Of a stretch of 38,496 nucleotides of DNA, positions 25,873 to 34,589 are shown piece after piece (position 1 is the first letter of the stretch; each line of letters begins with the position of its first letter). The position numbers and the translations under genes are program-made. The notes under the pieces are model-generated. The model ran no database searches. It saw only the letters and a program-made list of their open reading frames with translations, and had not been told where the DNA came from. The stretch is from positions 1 to 38,496 of the forward strand of contig CAYYSO010000007.1 of the NCBI GenBank assembly GCA_964474415.1, given 5' to 3'. Source of the stretch: Methylomarinum sp964474415 (GTDB lineage: Bacteria > Pseudomonadota > Gammaproteobacteria > Methylococcales > Methylomonadaceae).

Positions 25873-27122
25873 TACGCAGATTGCATTTTTTCCTCAATAT
25901 GGGCAATACGAATCGCAGCCGGCGGGTGACTGTAATGGAATGCTGAATACAGTGGGTCCGGCGTCAGTGTGCTGGCGTTTTCTTCATACAGTTTCACCAG
26001 GCCGCTGATCATTTTGTCAGCTTTGGCGTTACGGGTGGCAAATTCATCCGCTTCAAATTCAAATTTACGCTGAAAATAAGCGCTGATCGGTTGCATAAAA
26101 ATAGTAAATACTGGTGATACCAGCATGAATAACAACAGTGCCGCTGCATTGGATTGAATATCGACGCCTAATCCAGTAAAGAACCAGTCCTGGGTAATCA
26201 GCCAGCCCAATATCGCAAAGCTGATTAAGGTCATGACCGATGACGCGATCAGCATTTTAATCACATGTTTGCATTTAAAGTGGCCGAGTTCATGCGCCAA
26301 TACCGCTTCCAGTTCTTCTTCATCCAAAGATTCGACCAAGGTATCGAAAAAGACGATGCGTTTGTTATTGCCCATGCCGGTAAAATAAGCGTTACCATGA
26401 CCTGAACGGCGCGAACCGTCCATGATAAAAATACCTTTGCTGTTAAAACCACAACGTTCCAGTAATGCTTGTATGCGGTTTTTTAATGAGCCTTCTTCCA
26501 TCGGGGTAAATTTATTAAACAATGGGGCGATCACGGTAGGAAACAACCAGCTCATCAACAAGGAAAAACTCATCAGAATAGCCCAGGCATAAAGCCACCA
26601 TAATGAGCCGATGCTGTCCATTACCCATAAAATCAACGCCAGAATAGGCATGCCGATGACCAGTACTAATGTGATGGAAAGTAGCTGGTCTTTAAAAAAC
26701 TGGGGCATCGTATTTTTGTTAAAACCGTATTTTTCTTCGATCACAAAGGTCTGATACAGACTGGTAGGTATTTCAATCACTGTCATAAACAGAAAAATAC
26801 TGGCAACAGCGGTCAGGTCGGTGACTAAAGGTGAAAAATCAAAATCTAACCAGAGTTTAAACGCAAGATTGATGCCGCCGCCTAATGTCAGCAGCAATAG
26901 CATAACGATCCCGATAACGCTGTCGATATCGCCTAGTTTGCCTTTTTCAATGGTGTAATCAGCGGCTTTTTGATGAGCAGATAATGAAACACTGTTTCTG
27001 AAAGCAGATGGCACTGTATCACGATGGTTTAATACATACGATTTCTGGCGCATGGATAACCAAAACTGAATGGCGTAGGAAATAACTAAAGCAATTAAAA
27101 AAATAACAGTAAAAGTGTGCAT
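25872..27122 (-). CDS. M48 family membrane metalloprotease, STE24/CAAX protease type
   Basis: This 416-residue integral membrane protease has several membrane segments (first one TVIFLIALVISYAIQFWL). The zinc site is HELGH in AVLAHELGHFKCKHVIK. A further conserved glutamate region follows (FEFEADEFATRNAKADKMISGLVKLYEENASTLTPDPLYSAFHYSHPP), typical of Ste24-like peptidases. In bacteria these are thought to degrade or clip membrane proteins; no CAAX prenylation occurs, so the name only reflects homology. Translation is coupled to rsgA by TAATG. The gene is divergent from orn with 93 bases between their starts, which must contain both promoters. Confidence 0.92.
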   Translation of the reverse strand: MHTFTVIFLIALVISYAIQFWLSMRQKSYVLNHRDTVPSAFRNSVSLSAHQKAADYTIEKGKLGDIDSVIGIVMLLLLTLGGGINLAFKLWLDFDFSPLVTDLTAVASIFLFMTVIEIPTSLYQTFVIEEKYGFNKNTMPQFFKDQLLSITLVLVIGMPILALILWVMDSIGSLWWLYAWAILMSFSLLMSWLFPTVIAPLFNKFTPMEEGSLKNRIQALLERCGFNSKGIFIMDGSRRSGHGNAYFTGMGNNKRIVFFDTLVESLDEEELEAVLAHELGHFKCKHVIKMLIASSVMTLISFAILGWLITQDWFFTGLGVDIQSNAAALLLFMLVSPVFTIFMQPISAYFQRKFEFEADEFATRNAKADKMISGLVKLYEENASTLTPDPLYSAFHYSHPPAAIRIAHIEEKMQSA

Positions 27123-27215
27123 TTGTGTTCACAACATCATATTTAAGAATTAGCTATACAGATTAGCCAATGCTACAATTTACCGCAACCTTAATAATGA
27201 TGATGGAAAGGATAA

Positions 27216-27761
27216 ATGGCTCAGGATTCTAATAATCTTATCTGGATTGACCTGGAAATGACAGGTCTGGATCCCGATAACGATCTGATTATTGAAATAG
27301 CAACGATAGTGACCGACAAAGATTTGAATATACTTGCTGAAGGCCCGGTTTTGGCTGTACATCAGTCAGATAAAGTCTTAGCGGCCATGGATGACTGGAA
27401 CCAGAAACATCATGGCCAGTCCGGGCTGATTGATCGGGTCAAAGTCTCTATAATAGATGAAGATCAAGCGCAGCGACAAACGATAGAATTTTTAAAACAA
27501 TGGATACCGAAAAATAAATCGCCGATATGTGGAAACAGTATTTGTCAGGACAGACGGTTTTTGTATCGTTATATGCCGGAATTGGAAAGCTATTTTCACT
27601 ATCGTAATCTGGATGTTTCCGCATTAAAAGAGTTGGCTGCGCGCTGGGCGCCGGAATTACAAAAAGGTTTTAAAAAGAAGTCAACACACAAAGCATTGGA
27701 CGATATTATCGAATCGATTGACGAGCTTAAATATTACCGGGAACATTTTATTAAATACTGA
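27216..27761 (+). CDS. orn: Oligoribonuclease Orn
   Basis: Orn degrades the final di- to oligonucleotides of RNA decay, including pGpG from cyclic di-GMP turnover. The 181-residue protein is a DEDDh exonuclease. Exo I is IWIDLEMTGLDP (D12, E14), Exo II is CGNSICQDRRFLYRYMPELE (a key aspartate), and Exo III is KKSTHKALDDI (H and D). Length and motifs match E. coli Orn. A GGA-rich site (GATGGAAAGG) lies just before the ATG. Divergent from the M48-rsgA pair; crcB starts one base after its stop codon. Confidence 0.97.
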   Translation: MAQDSNNLIWIDLEMTGLDPDNDLIIEIATIVTDKDLNILAEGPVLAVHQSDKVLAAMDDWNQKHHGQSGLIDRVKVSIIDEDQAQRQTIEFLKQWIPKNKSPICGNSICQDRRFLYRYMPELESYFHYRNLDVSALKELAARWAPELQKGFKKKSTHKALDDIIESIDELKYYREHFIKY

Positions 27762-27762
27762 T

Positions 27763-28470
27763 ATGAATCATTTGATCGCAGTTGCTTTTGGTGGCGCTTT
27801 AGGAGCGGCTTTACGTTTTCTGGTATCCAATGGGGTTTACCAATGGTTGGGGCGTAGCTTTCCGTACGGAACATTAAGCGTCAATATCATAGGATCTTTT
27901 CTGATTGGGTTGATGACTGAGGCGTTGATTTTGCAGCGTATTGCCATCACAATGGAATATCGTGCCGCCGTTCTGGTCGGTGTATTTGGATCATTCACCA
28001 CGTTTTCCACCTTTTCGCTGGAAACCCTGTATCTGATTGAGCAAGGGAATATACTGAAGGCATCATTAAATGTTCTGATTAGCGTTTTTGCCTGTCTCTG
28101 TGCGGTGTGGCTGGGTTTATTATTAGGTAGAACCCTGTTTTTGTATTCAGGTGGCGTGGTTCGCTGGATGGGGTGGATATTTCCTTATGCTTTGGTATTG
28201 GTTAATGCCGTTGGTGCGTTCATCATCGGTATTGTCAGTACCATCCTTATTCAGAAAATTGATATTTCCATGGAATATCGTGCCGCACTGGTGACGATAA
28301 TGGTTGGCATATTTATTACCTTATCCAGTTTATATCTGATTTTGTATTTGATAGAAAGTGGTCATACCTTTGAATCACATTTAAGCGCTATGCTGGGAAT
28401 TTTTATGAGTAACGTGGCGGTTTGCGGTTTGGCCTTATGGATTGGATTAATGGTGGGGAAACACATATGA
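27763..28470 (+). CDS. crcB: Internally duplicated CrcB/Fluc fluoride channel
   Basis: CrcB proteins export fluoride through dimeric channels made of about 125-residue, four-helix subunits. This protein has 235 residues from the ATG at 27763. Residues 1-128 are a complete CrcB with GRSFPYGTLSVNIIGSFLIG and the phenylalanine box VFGSFTTFSTFS. Residues 130-235 repeat it from the second helix onward: IFPYALVLVNAVGAFIIG, MEYRAALV (MEYRAAVL in the first half), LYLIESGH (LYLIEQGN) and a matching last helix. The repeat lacks the first helix, and its Phe box is degenerate (VGIFITLSSLY). Seven membrane segments are predicted by eye. It is directly after orn and overlaps the DUF190 gene by ATGA. Confidence 0.9.
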   Translation: MNHLIAVAFGGALGAALRFLVSNGVYQWLGRSFPYGTLSVNIIGSFLIGLMTEALILQRIAITMEYRAAVLVGVFGSFTTFSTFSLETLYLIEQGNILKASLNVLISVFACLCAVWLGLLLGRTLFLYSGGVVRWMGWIFPYALVLVNAVGAFIIGIVSTILIQKIDISMEYRAALVTIMVGIFITLSSLYLILYLIESGHTFESHLSAMLGIFMSNVAVCGLALWIGLMVGKHI

Positions 28471-28772
28471 GCAAAGAGGTAACCATTGTCAGAATTTATA
28501 TTCTGGAAGGACATGATCAGATGAATCAGGTTCTCGATATATTGCATGACGAAGAAGGGATTCATGGCACTACCGTCATTCGAGGCATTGCCGGTTTTGG
28601 AGAAAGTAAAGAAGTTCATACTTCATCATTACTGAATTTGTCATTGGAACTGCCGTTGATTGTTGAGTTTTACGACGAAACAGAAAAAGCGTTGCAGGCG
28701 ATAGAAAAAATTAAATGCAGACTGCCTTTAAAGCATATCATCAGTTGGCCGGCGACAGCGCATATACACTGA
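28467..28772 (+). CDS. DUF190 family PII-like protein
   Basis: The 101-residue soluble product matches DUF190: VRIYILEGHD near the N-terminus, then LDILHDEEGIHGTTVIRGIAGFGESKEVHTSSLLNLSLELPLIVEFYDE. It continues with IEKIKCRLPLKHI. The fold is expected to be like PII signalling proteins, that is, a small trimer that may bind a nucleotide or ion. DUF190 genes are often next to crcB, which points to a role in fluoride response; the mechanism is unknown. Its ATG overlaps the crcB stop in an ATGA arrangement, so translation is coupled. Confidence 0.9.
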   Translation: MSKEVTIVRIYILEGHDQMNQVLDILHDEEGIHGTTVIRGIAGFGESKEVHTSSLLNLSLELPLIVEFYDETEKALQAIEKIKCRLPLKHIISWPATAHIH

Positions 28773-28840
28773 CTGTCAAGCAACAAATCTCACAAAGCAA
28801 AAAACTATTTTTTAATCATAAGTAAAGGTAATCATTTAAT

Positions 28841-30115
28841 ATGTTAGACCCCCGTTTATTCAGAACTGATATCGAGCTTGTCAAACAGCAGTTAAAACGA
28901 CGTGCTATAGACTTTGATTCAGCCGCCTATGAAGAACTGGAAAGTAGACGCAAAAATATCCAGGTGAAAACCCAGGATTTACAAAACGAACGTAATACCC
29001 GATCAAAAGCCATTGGTCAAGCCAAGGCCAAAGGGGAAGATATACAGCCGTTACTGGATCAAGTGCAACATTTGGGTGACGAACTGAAAGCAGCGGAAAG
29101 CGAATTGTCAGACATTCAGGCAAAAATGACCACTATTCTGGAAGGTATTCCCAACTTTCTGGATGAAGTGGTACCGGAAGGCAAAACCGACGAAGACAAT
29201 GTCGAAATCAGTCGTTGGGGAGATGTGCCAGAATTTTCCTTTGAGCCTAAAGACCATGTTGACCTGGGTGAAGGTCTGAAAGGCATGGATTTTGAACTGG
29301 GTGCGAAAATTGCCAGTGCTCGTTTTGTCGTGCTCAAAGGTCAGTTAGCCAGTCTGCAACGTGCGATCATTCAGTTCATGCTGAATACTCATATCAATGA
29401 GCATGGCTATAGCGAAACCTATGTGCCGTTTCTGGCCAATGCCGACAGCTTGCACGGTACCGGGCAGTTGCCAAAATTTGAAGAGGATTTGTTCAAAGTC
29501 AACAATGATCCAGATTTTTATCTGATACCCACAGCCGAAGTCCCGGTCACCAATATCGTCAGAGACGTGATTGTTGATGCTAAAGACATGCCGCTTAAAT
29601 TTGTCAGCCATACCCCGTGTTTTCGCAGTGAGGCAGGCGCATACGGCAGTGACGTGCGCGGCATGATTCGTCAGCATCAGTTTGAAAAAGTCGAACTGGT
29701 ACAGATCGTTAAAGCCGAAGATTCAGCGCAGGCACATGAAGAACTCACCCATCATGCTGAAAACATCCTGAAAAAACTGAACCTGCCATACCGGAAAGTA
29801 TTGTTATGCTCAGGTGATACCGGTTTTTCATCATCCAAAACCTATGATCTGGAAGTCTGGCTGCCCGGGCAGAACAAATACCGGGAAATCTCCTCCTGCA
29901 GTAACTTTAAAGACTTTCAGGCGCGCAGATTACAGGCACGCTGGAGAAATCCCGAAACCGGTAAACCCGAACTGGTACATACCCTAAACGGCTCCGGCCT
30001 GGCCGCAGGCCGAACCCTGATCGCAGTGTTGGAAAACTACCAGAACGAAGATGGCAGCATCACCATACCGGAAGCACTGCGACCGTATATGGGTGGAAAA
30101 GAAACGATTAAATAG
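28841..30115 (+). CDS. serS: Seryl-tRNA synthetase
   Basis: SerRS charges tRNA-Ser and tRNA-Sec. The 424-residue class II enzyme has the N-terminal long coiled-coil tRNA-binding arm (about residues 27-100). Motif 2 is FRSEAGAYGSDVRGMIRQHQFEKVELVQI and motif 3 is LNGSGLAAGRTLIAVLENYQ. The serine and ATP site pieces TAEVPVTN and EISSCSNFKDFQARR are present. AAAGGTAA precedes the ATG. Length is standard (E. coli 430). A long repeat-rich region follows, marking the boundary to the CRISPR-Cas locus. Confidence 0.98.
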   Translation: MLDPRLFRTDIELVKQQLKRRAIDFDSAAYEELESRRKNIQVKTQDLQNERNTRSKAIGQAKAKGEDIQPLLDQVQHLGDELKAAESELSDIQAKMTTILEGIPNFLDEVVPEGKTDEDNVEISRWGDVPEFSFEPKDHVDLGEGLKGMDFELGAKIASARFVVLKGQLASLQRAIIQFMLNTHINEHGYSETYVPFLANADSLHGTGQLPKFEEDLFKVNNDPDFYLIPTAEVPVTNIVRDVIVDAKDMPLKFVSHTPCFRSEAGAYGSDVRGMIRQHQFEKVELVQIVKAEDSAQAHEELTHHAENILKKLNLPYRKVLLCSGDTGFSSSKTYDLEVWLPGQNKYREISSCSNFKDFQARRLQARWRNPETGKPELVHTLNGSGLAAGRTLIAVLENYQNEDGSITIPEALRPYMGGKETIK

Positions 30116-30518
30116 AGATTACAAACGTAAGGCGCATGGCGCTAAAGCTTATGCATTTGTTTTCCACGCTCGAGCGCCACTGCCATTAGGTTAAGACTTT
30201 CCCGAATCGGAACCGCGACTTAAGTCGCGCTTCCGTATCTTAACTTAATAGCAGTGACGTTTCAGCGTTCTGTGTACAAATGCGCCTTATAAGCTGTTTG
30301 GGGGGTAGGTGCGGATTTATCCGCACAGTGCGAATAAATTCGCACCTATATCTTACTCACATTTTCTTACCTTAATGGCAGTGACACATTAAGTATCTGT
30401 TATACCTACAACCTGGTTCATATTTTCCCACCTTAAAAGTAATGGTTTTATGTTAAGGTACAAAAACACATAGATTGAAAAAGACACCCTGTCCATTCAA
30501 CTCGAACCAGGAAAAACA
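30116..30518. repeat. Cluster of palindromes between serS and the WYL regulator
   Basis: No gene is seen in these 403 bases. They contain GCGACTTAAGTCGC (perfect palindrome), adjacent hairpins GTGCGGATTTATCCGCAC and GTGCGAATAAATTCGCAC, and outer arms AAGGCGCAT/ATGCGCCTT. A motif related to CTTACCTTAATGGCAGTGAC recurs in both orientations (about 30185, 30243 and 30370). This looks like several nested REP-type elements. The last 90 bases should contain the regulator promoter. Confidence 0.7.
30430..30459. promoter_or_regulatory. Candidate operator upstream of the WYL regulator
   Basis: A perfect 7-base inverted repeat ACCTTAA/TTAAGGT with a 16-base spacer lies about 60 bases before the regulator start. 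Its position suits autoregulation by the encoded winged-helix protein. This is inferred only from symmetry and position; related CCTTAA text also occurs in the repeats upstream. Confidence 0.35.
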
Positions 30519-31496
30519 ATGGACCGTTTCGACAGAATATACCGCTTGCACGGACTACTCAGTAACCGACGACTCCCCATTCCACTCAAAGAAATCATGG
30601 AACAACTGGAATGTTCCAAATCCACTGCTGACCGTACCATAGAAGATTTACGGGATTACCTTAATGCACCCCTGGAATATAAACGGAGTGATAACGGTTA
30701 CTTCTATAACCAGCAAACTTCCGTTAAACCTTATGAACTGCCTGGCTTGTGGTTCAGCGCCGAAGAATTACACGGTTTACTGATCTGTCAGCAAATACTA
30801 CAAAACATCAGCCCCGGTATACTGAGCGAACAGATCGAAAGCCTGCAGGAACGAATCAATATCATGCTTAACCGGGAAAACACTCCGCAACCGGTCGTTG
30901 CCGATAAAATTTATTTTGCTACTGTCGGCAGACGTCTAAAGGATGACAATCATTTCAAACGGATTGCAACAGCCCTGTTCAGCAACAAACAAATGCGTAT
31001 TCAATATCAAGCAAGAGGAGGTGACGGCGAACATACAGAACGGATCATATCACCACAAAAATTGATTTATCACCGCGATAACTGGTATCTCGCCGCCCAC
31101 TGCCATTACCGTAATGAACTCCGCATGTTTTCGATTGACAGCGTCCACTCAACACAAATACTGGAAAAAAGCGCCCAGCAAATTGCAGACGAATACCTTC
31201 AGGATTTTCTCTATGCCTCATACGGAATCTTTACCGGAAAAGCCAAACATACCGCCGTACTGGAATTCAGCAAAACCCGCGCCATGTGGGTGGCAGACGA
31301 GCATTGGCATCCCCAGCAACAGGGAGAATGGTTGGAAAACGGCCACTATCAACTCAGCATTCCATTCAGTGACAGCCGGGAATTGATTATGGATATACTC
31401 AAACATGGTGCAGAAGTAAAGGTAATCGCCCCAAAGTTTTTACAAAATGCCGTAAAGCAACAGATTATAGCCATGCGAAAAAATTATCCGGATTGA
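30519..31496 (+). CDS. WYL-domain transcriptional regulator next to cas genes
   Basis: The 325-residue protein starts with a winged helix-turn-helix DNA-binding domain (RFDRIYRLHGLLSNRRLPIPLKEIMEQLECSKSTADRTIEDLRDYL). A central region and a WYL domain follow (SPQKLIYHRDNWYLAAHCHYRNELRMFSIDSV, with YLAA in place of WYL at the signature). The C-terminal WCX domain ends KFLQNAVKQQIIAMRKNYPD. WYL domains bind nucleic acid or small ligands, and several WYL proteins regulate CRISPR-Cas and other phage defence loci. It is transcribed in the same direction as cas3, 108 bases upstream, so control of the cas operon is likely but not shown. Confidence 0.9.
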   Translation: MDRFDRIYRLHGLLSNRRLPIPLKEIMEQLECSKSTADRTIEDLRDYLNAPLEYKRSDNGYFYNQQTSVKPYELPGLWFSAEELHGLLICQQILQNISPGILSEQIESLQERINIMLNRENTPQPVVADKIYFATVGRRLKDDNHFKRIATALFSNKQMRIQYQARGGDGEHTERIISPQKLIYHRDNWYLAAHCHYRNELRMFSIDSVHSTQILEKSAQQIADEYLQDFLYASYGIFTGKAKHTAVLEFSKTRAMWVADEHWHPQQQGEWLENGHYQLSIPFSDSRELIMDILKHGAEVKVIAPKFLQNAVKQQIIAMRKNYPD

Positions 31497-31514
31497 TGAA
31501 AAATAAATTGCCAC

Positions 31515-31533
31515 TGCCTCACGAAATGAGGCA
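31515..31533. promoter_or_regulatory. Perfect hairpin between WYL gene and cas3
   Basis: TGCCTCA and TGAGGCA pair perfectly around a CGAAA loop. No T-run follows, so termination is uncertain. It could instead be an operator or attenuator for the cas operon. The remaining sequence up to cas3 is AT-rich and may hold a promoter, but I could not place one with good spacing. Confidence 0.4.
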
Positions 31534-31604
31534 CCACTTATGGATAATAAATTTGAAACAAAATCCCTTCTAAAGGAAACGGATTATATAAGCAGGTGTA
31601 GAAA

Positions 31605-34487
31605 ATGACAAAACCGTTGTATTACCAATATTGGGGTAAAGCTGATGAGCCTCTGAAAGTAGCGTATTGTTCAGGGATTGATAAACAAATAATTTTTAAA
31701 GATTTTAAAAAACAAATTGCCAGTCGGTTGGGAAGGTTAGAGAGTGAATTACAGACGGCTGATTTAGACAAAATAGCAAAGAAAGAAAAGTGGCAATATA
31801 AGCAGACGGATTATGCTTGTCATCACTTGTTACCTTATCATTCTTTAGATGTGGCGGCGGTGAGCTATTTGCTTATGTCGCCAGACAAACTACTATGTAA
31901 AAGACTGGCAGATCAACTGCAAGTTAAAAGCGAATGGTTAAGAGATTTTTTTGTATTCTGCCTGGCATTACATGACTTGGGTAAATTTTCTCGGTCATTC
32001 CAGGGGGTAAGACAGGATTTGTCGTCTGATTTAGTAAAAGCAAACTCAAGAATGCGTTACGGTGTAGAACGTCATGATAGTTTAGGTTTTTGCTTATGGC
32101 GAGATACCCTTCAAGCGACTTTAACGGAGCAACTTAACTTTTCTGATTTTGAGCCTAAAGAAATCAGAACATGGTTTAAATATTACGAACCTTGGATGGA
32201 AATTGTAACAGGACATCACGGAATTCCCCCCAAAAAAAAGCTTAATGAGCGGTTAAGTAATTTTTTTCAGATAGAAGATGAGCAGGCAGCCCTAGCCTAT
32301 ACTCAAGATATATTCAATCTCTTTTTAAAGGATTTTGATTTTCGCCCTTTGTTAGACAAAGAACTCAAAAAACGCTTACAAGCAGTATCATGGCAATTAG
32401 CAGGCGTTGCAGTATTAGCCGACTGGACGGGGTCAAACCAAGATTATTTTAACTATGTCAGTAAACAGCAAGATTTAAATGATTATTGGCAGAAAATAGC
32501 CTTACCTAGCGCCGAAAAGGCAATAGGTAAATTACCTGAGGCAATGAAAACAGCCTCATTCACTAGCATAAAAAACCTTTTCCCTTTTATTGAGCAACCC
32601 ACACCATTACAAAAATATGCCATCAAAGAACCGCTTTCAGAAAAGCCACAGCTATTCATTTTAGAAGATGTGACGGGGGCGGGTAAAACAGAAGCCGCTT
32701 TAACCTTGGTGCATCGTTTGATGGATAAAGGTTTAGCTAATGGTTTATATGTTGCTTTGCCAACCATGGCAACAGCCAACGCGATGTATCAACGCTTGGG
32801 TAAGGTATACAGCAAGTTTTATCAGGCTAATGATAACCAGCCGTCATTAATTTTGGCGCATGGCGCAAGGCAATTATCGGAAAGCTTTAGAGAATCATTA
32901 ATCTTGTCTAAGCAATCATTCCAGGATGCTGATTATCAAACAGGAAAAAACGAAGAAGACCAAGAATTAAGCGCCACAGCTTATTGTAATGCTTGGCTGG
33001 CCGATAGTCGTAAAAAAGCCTTATTGGCTGATGTAGGTGTGGGGACTTTAGATCAGGCCTTACTGGCTGTGTTACCTGCCAGACATCAATCCTTGCGATT
33101 ATTAGGATTAGGCCGAAAGTTTCTACTGGTTGATGAAGTCCACGCTTATGATGGCTATATGCAGAAATTACTCAATGCTCTACTGGAAGTACATGCGCGC
33201 CAAGGAGGCAGTGTTATTTTATTATCTGCCACCTTACCGCAAGCTATGCGTGAATCATTAGTTTCTGCATTTCATCAGGGCTTAGGAGATGAACCGCCCA
33301 AATTAGAAAAGGAAAATGAGTATCCGCTTGCCACTCACACTCCAGCCGTCAATGAAATAGAGCAAGCCATTGATACCCGAGAAGAAGTCAAGAGAACGGT
33401 ATTGGTTGAACGCCTGGATAGCGAACAAGCCGTGTTAGATACAATAAAACAGGTGGCTAAAGCAGGACACTGTATTTGTTGGATTCGTAACACGGTTAAA
33501 TTCGCACGACAAGCCTATCAAGATTTATTAGATGCCGGAATAGATTCCACCCAATTAAGTTTATTTCATAGTCGCTTTGCTATGGGCGACCGGCAGACCA
33601 TAGAAACACAAACCTTAGAACGGTTTGGTCATAACTCAACGTCGACTCAACGCAAAGGACAAGTACTTATTGCTACACAAGTGGTTGAACAGTCATTGGA
33701 TTTAGACTTTGATTATATGGTTACCGATCTTGCACCGATTGATCTTGTTATTCAAAGAGCGGGACGATTACAACGACATGTGCGCGATAATCAAGGCAAT
33801 CGACTGACTGAAAAAAATACAAAAGACCAACGAGGCACACCTCTATTATATGTGTACTCACCCGATCCCGTAGACGATGCAGATAAAGATTGGCTAAAAC
33901 CAGATCATGCAGGTACACAAGCTGTTTATCCACATGTAGGACAATTATGGTTAACGGCAAAACAATTGCTCTCCAAACAAAAAAATCAATTCACCATGCC
34001 GCAAGATGCAAGAGACCTTATTGATAGTGTGTACTCATATGAAGCGGAAGAAAACATACCGCCTGAACTACTCGAAGCTTCCTATGATGCGGAAGGTAAA
34101 GTTCTGGTGCAAAAAAGTATGGCGGATTTAAATGTGCTTAAATTGAGTAAAGGCTACACCTATTCAAGTGGTGATTGGGATGAAGAAACAAAAATCCCTA
34201 CACGACTCACAGAGCAAGAAACTATTTCTGTGGCTTTAGCTGTATGGGAAGACGATAAATTAAAACCTTATATTGCCAACCAGCAATATGCGTGGGCATT
34301 AAGCACCATTAAATTGCCTGAATATGAGTGGGAAAAAGCACAGCGAGCGATTCCAGAAAAACTAAAGCCTTTAATTGAAAACCTGAAAGAAGAAAACAAA
34401 GCGTTATGTTGGTTAGAGATTTTTCCGCTTACCAGCGAAACGAAGGTTTATTACACAGCTAAAGATGGTTTTGTAGGAAAAATGTAG
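31605..34487 (+). CDS. cas3: Cas3 helicase-nuclease, type I-E
   Basis: Cas3 is recruited by Cascade after target recognition, unwinds the DNA and degrades one strand. The 960-residue protein has an N-terminal HD nuclease domain: H79, the H123-D124 pair in ALHDLGKFSRSF, H157, and H204-H205 in TGHHGIPP. The SF2 helicase follows: Walker A VTGAGKTEAAL (K361), DEVH box at residues 508-511, SAT in LLSATLP, and motif VI region APIDLVIQRAGRLQRH. A C-terminal domain ends the protein. All catalytic residues I could check are present, so it looks functional. Unlike E. coli, no other genes lie between it and cse1 except a palindromic element. Confidence 0.95.
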   Translation: MTKPLYYQYWGKADEPLKVAYCSGIDKQIIFKDFKKQIASRLGRLESELQTADLDKIAKKEKWQYKQTDYACHHLLPYHSLDVAAVSYLLMSPDKLLCKRLADQLQVKSEWLRDFFVFCLALHDLGKFSRSFQGVRQDLSSDLVKANSRMRYGVERHDSLGFCLWRDTLQATLTEQLNFSDFEPKEIRTWFKYYEPWMEIVTGHHGIPPKKKLNERLSNFFQIEDEQAALAYTQDIFNLFLKDFDFRPLLDKELKKRLQAVSWQLAGVAVLADWTGSNQDYFNYVSKQQDLNDYWQKIALPSAEKAIGKLPEAMKTASFTSIKNLFPFIEQPTPLQKYAIKEPLSEKPQLFILEDVTGAGKTEAALTLVHRLMDKGLANGLYVALPTMATANAMYQRLGKVYSKFYQANDNQPSLILAHGARQLSESFRESLILSKQSFQDADYQTGKNEEDQELSATAYCNAWLADSRKKALLADVGVGTLDQALLAVLPARHQSLRLLGLGRKFLLVDEVHAYDGYMQKLLNALLEVHARQGGSVILLSATLPQAMRESLVSAFHQGLGDEPPKLEKENEYPLATHTPAVNEIEQAIDTREEVKRTVLVERLDSEQAVLDTIKQVAKAGHCICWIRNTVKFARQAYQDLLDAGIDSTQLSLFHSRFAMGDRQTIETQTLERFGHNSTSTQRKGQVLIATQVVEQSLDLDFDYMVTDLAPIDLVIQRAGRLQRHVRDNQGNRLTEKNTKDQRGTPLLYVYSPDPVDDADKDWLKPDHAGTQAVYPHVGQLWLTAKQLLSKQKNQFTMPQDARDLIDSVYSYEAEENIPPELLEASYDAEGKVLVQKSMADLNVLKLSKGYTYSSGDWDEETKIPTRLTEQETISVALAVWEDDKLKPYIANQQYAWALSTIKLPEYEWEKAQRAIPEKLKPLIENLKEENKALCWLEIFPLTSETKVYYTAKDGFVGKM

Positions 34488-34563
34488 GATGGGCAAAGGC
34501 TTTTTCGTGCCCATCAAAGCTTAAACGTGTTGTCTGATGGGCGCACTATCGCTTTGCCCATCC
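34487..34563. repeat. Palindromic element between cas3 and cse1
   Basis: Outer 12-base arms GGATGGGCAAAG (34487-34498) and CTTTGCCCATCC (34552-34563) are perfect. Inner 8-base arms GCCCATCA (34509-34516) and TGATGGGC (34535-34542) form a second hairpin. The first base of the left arm is the last base of the cas3 stop codon. A TATTTTTT run follows, so it could attenuate transcription into cse1. It shares CGCTTTGCCCA with the hairpin after dnaE. Confidence 0.8.
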
Positions 34564-34589
34564 TATTTTTTATTATATTTGGAGAAAAG

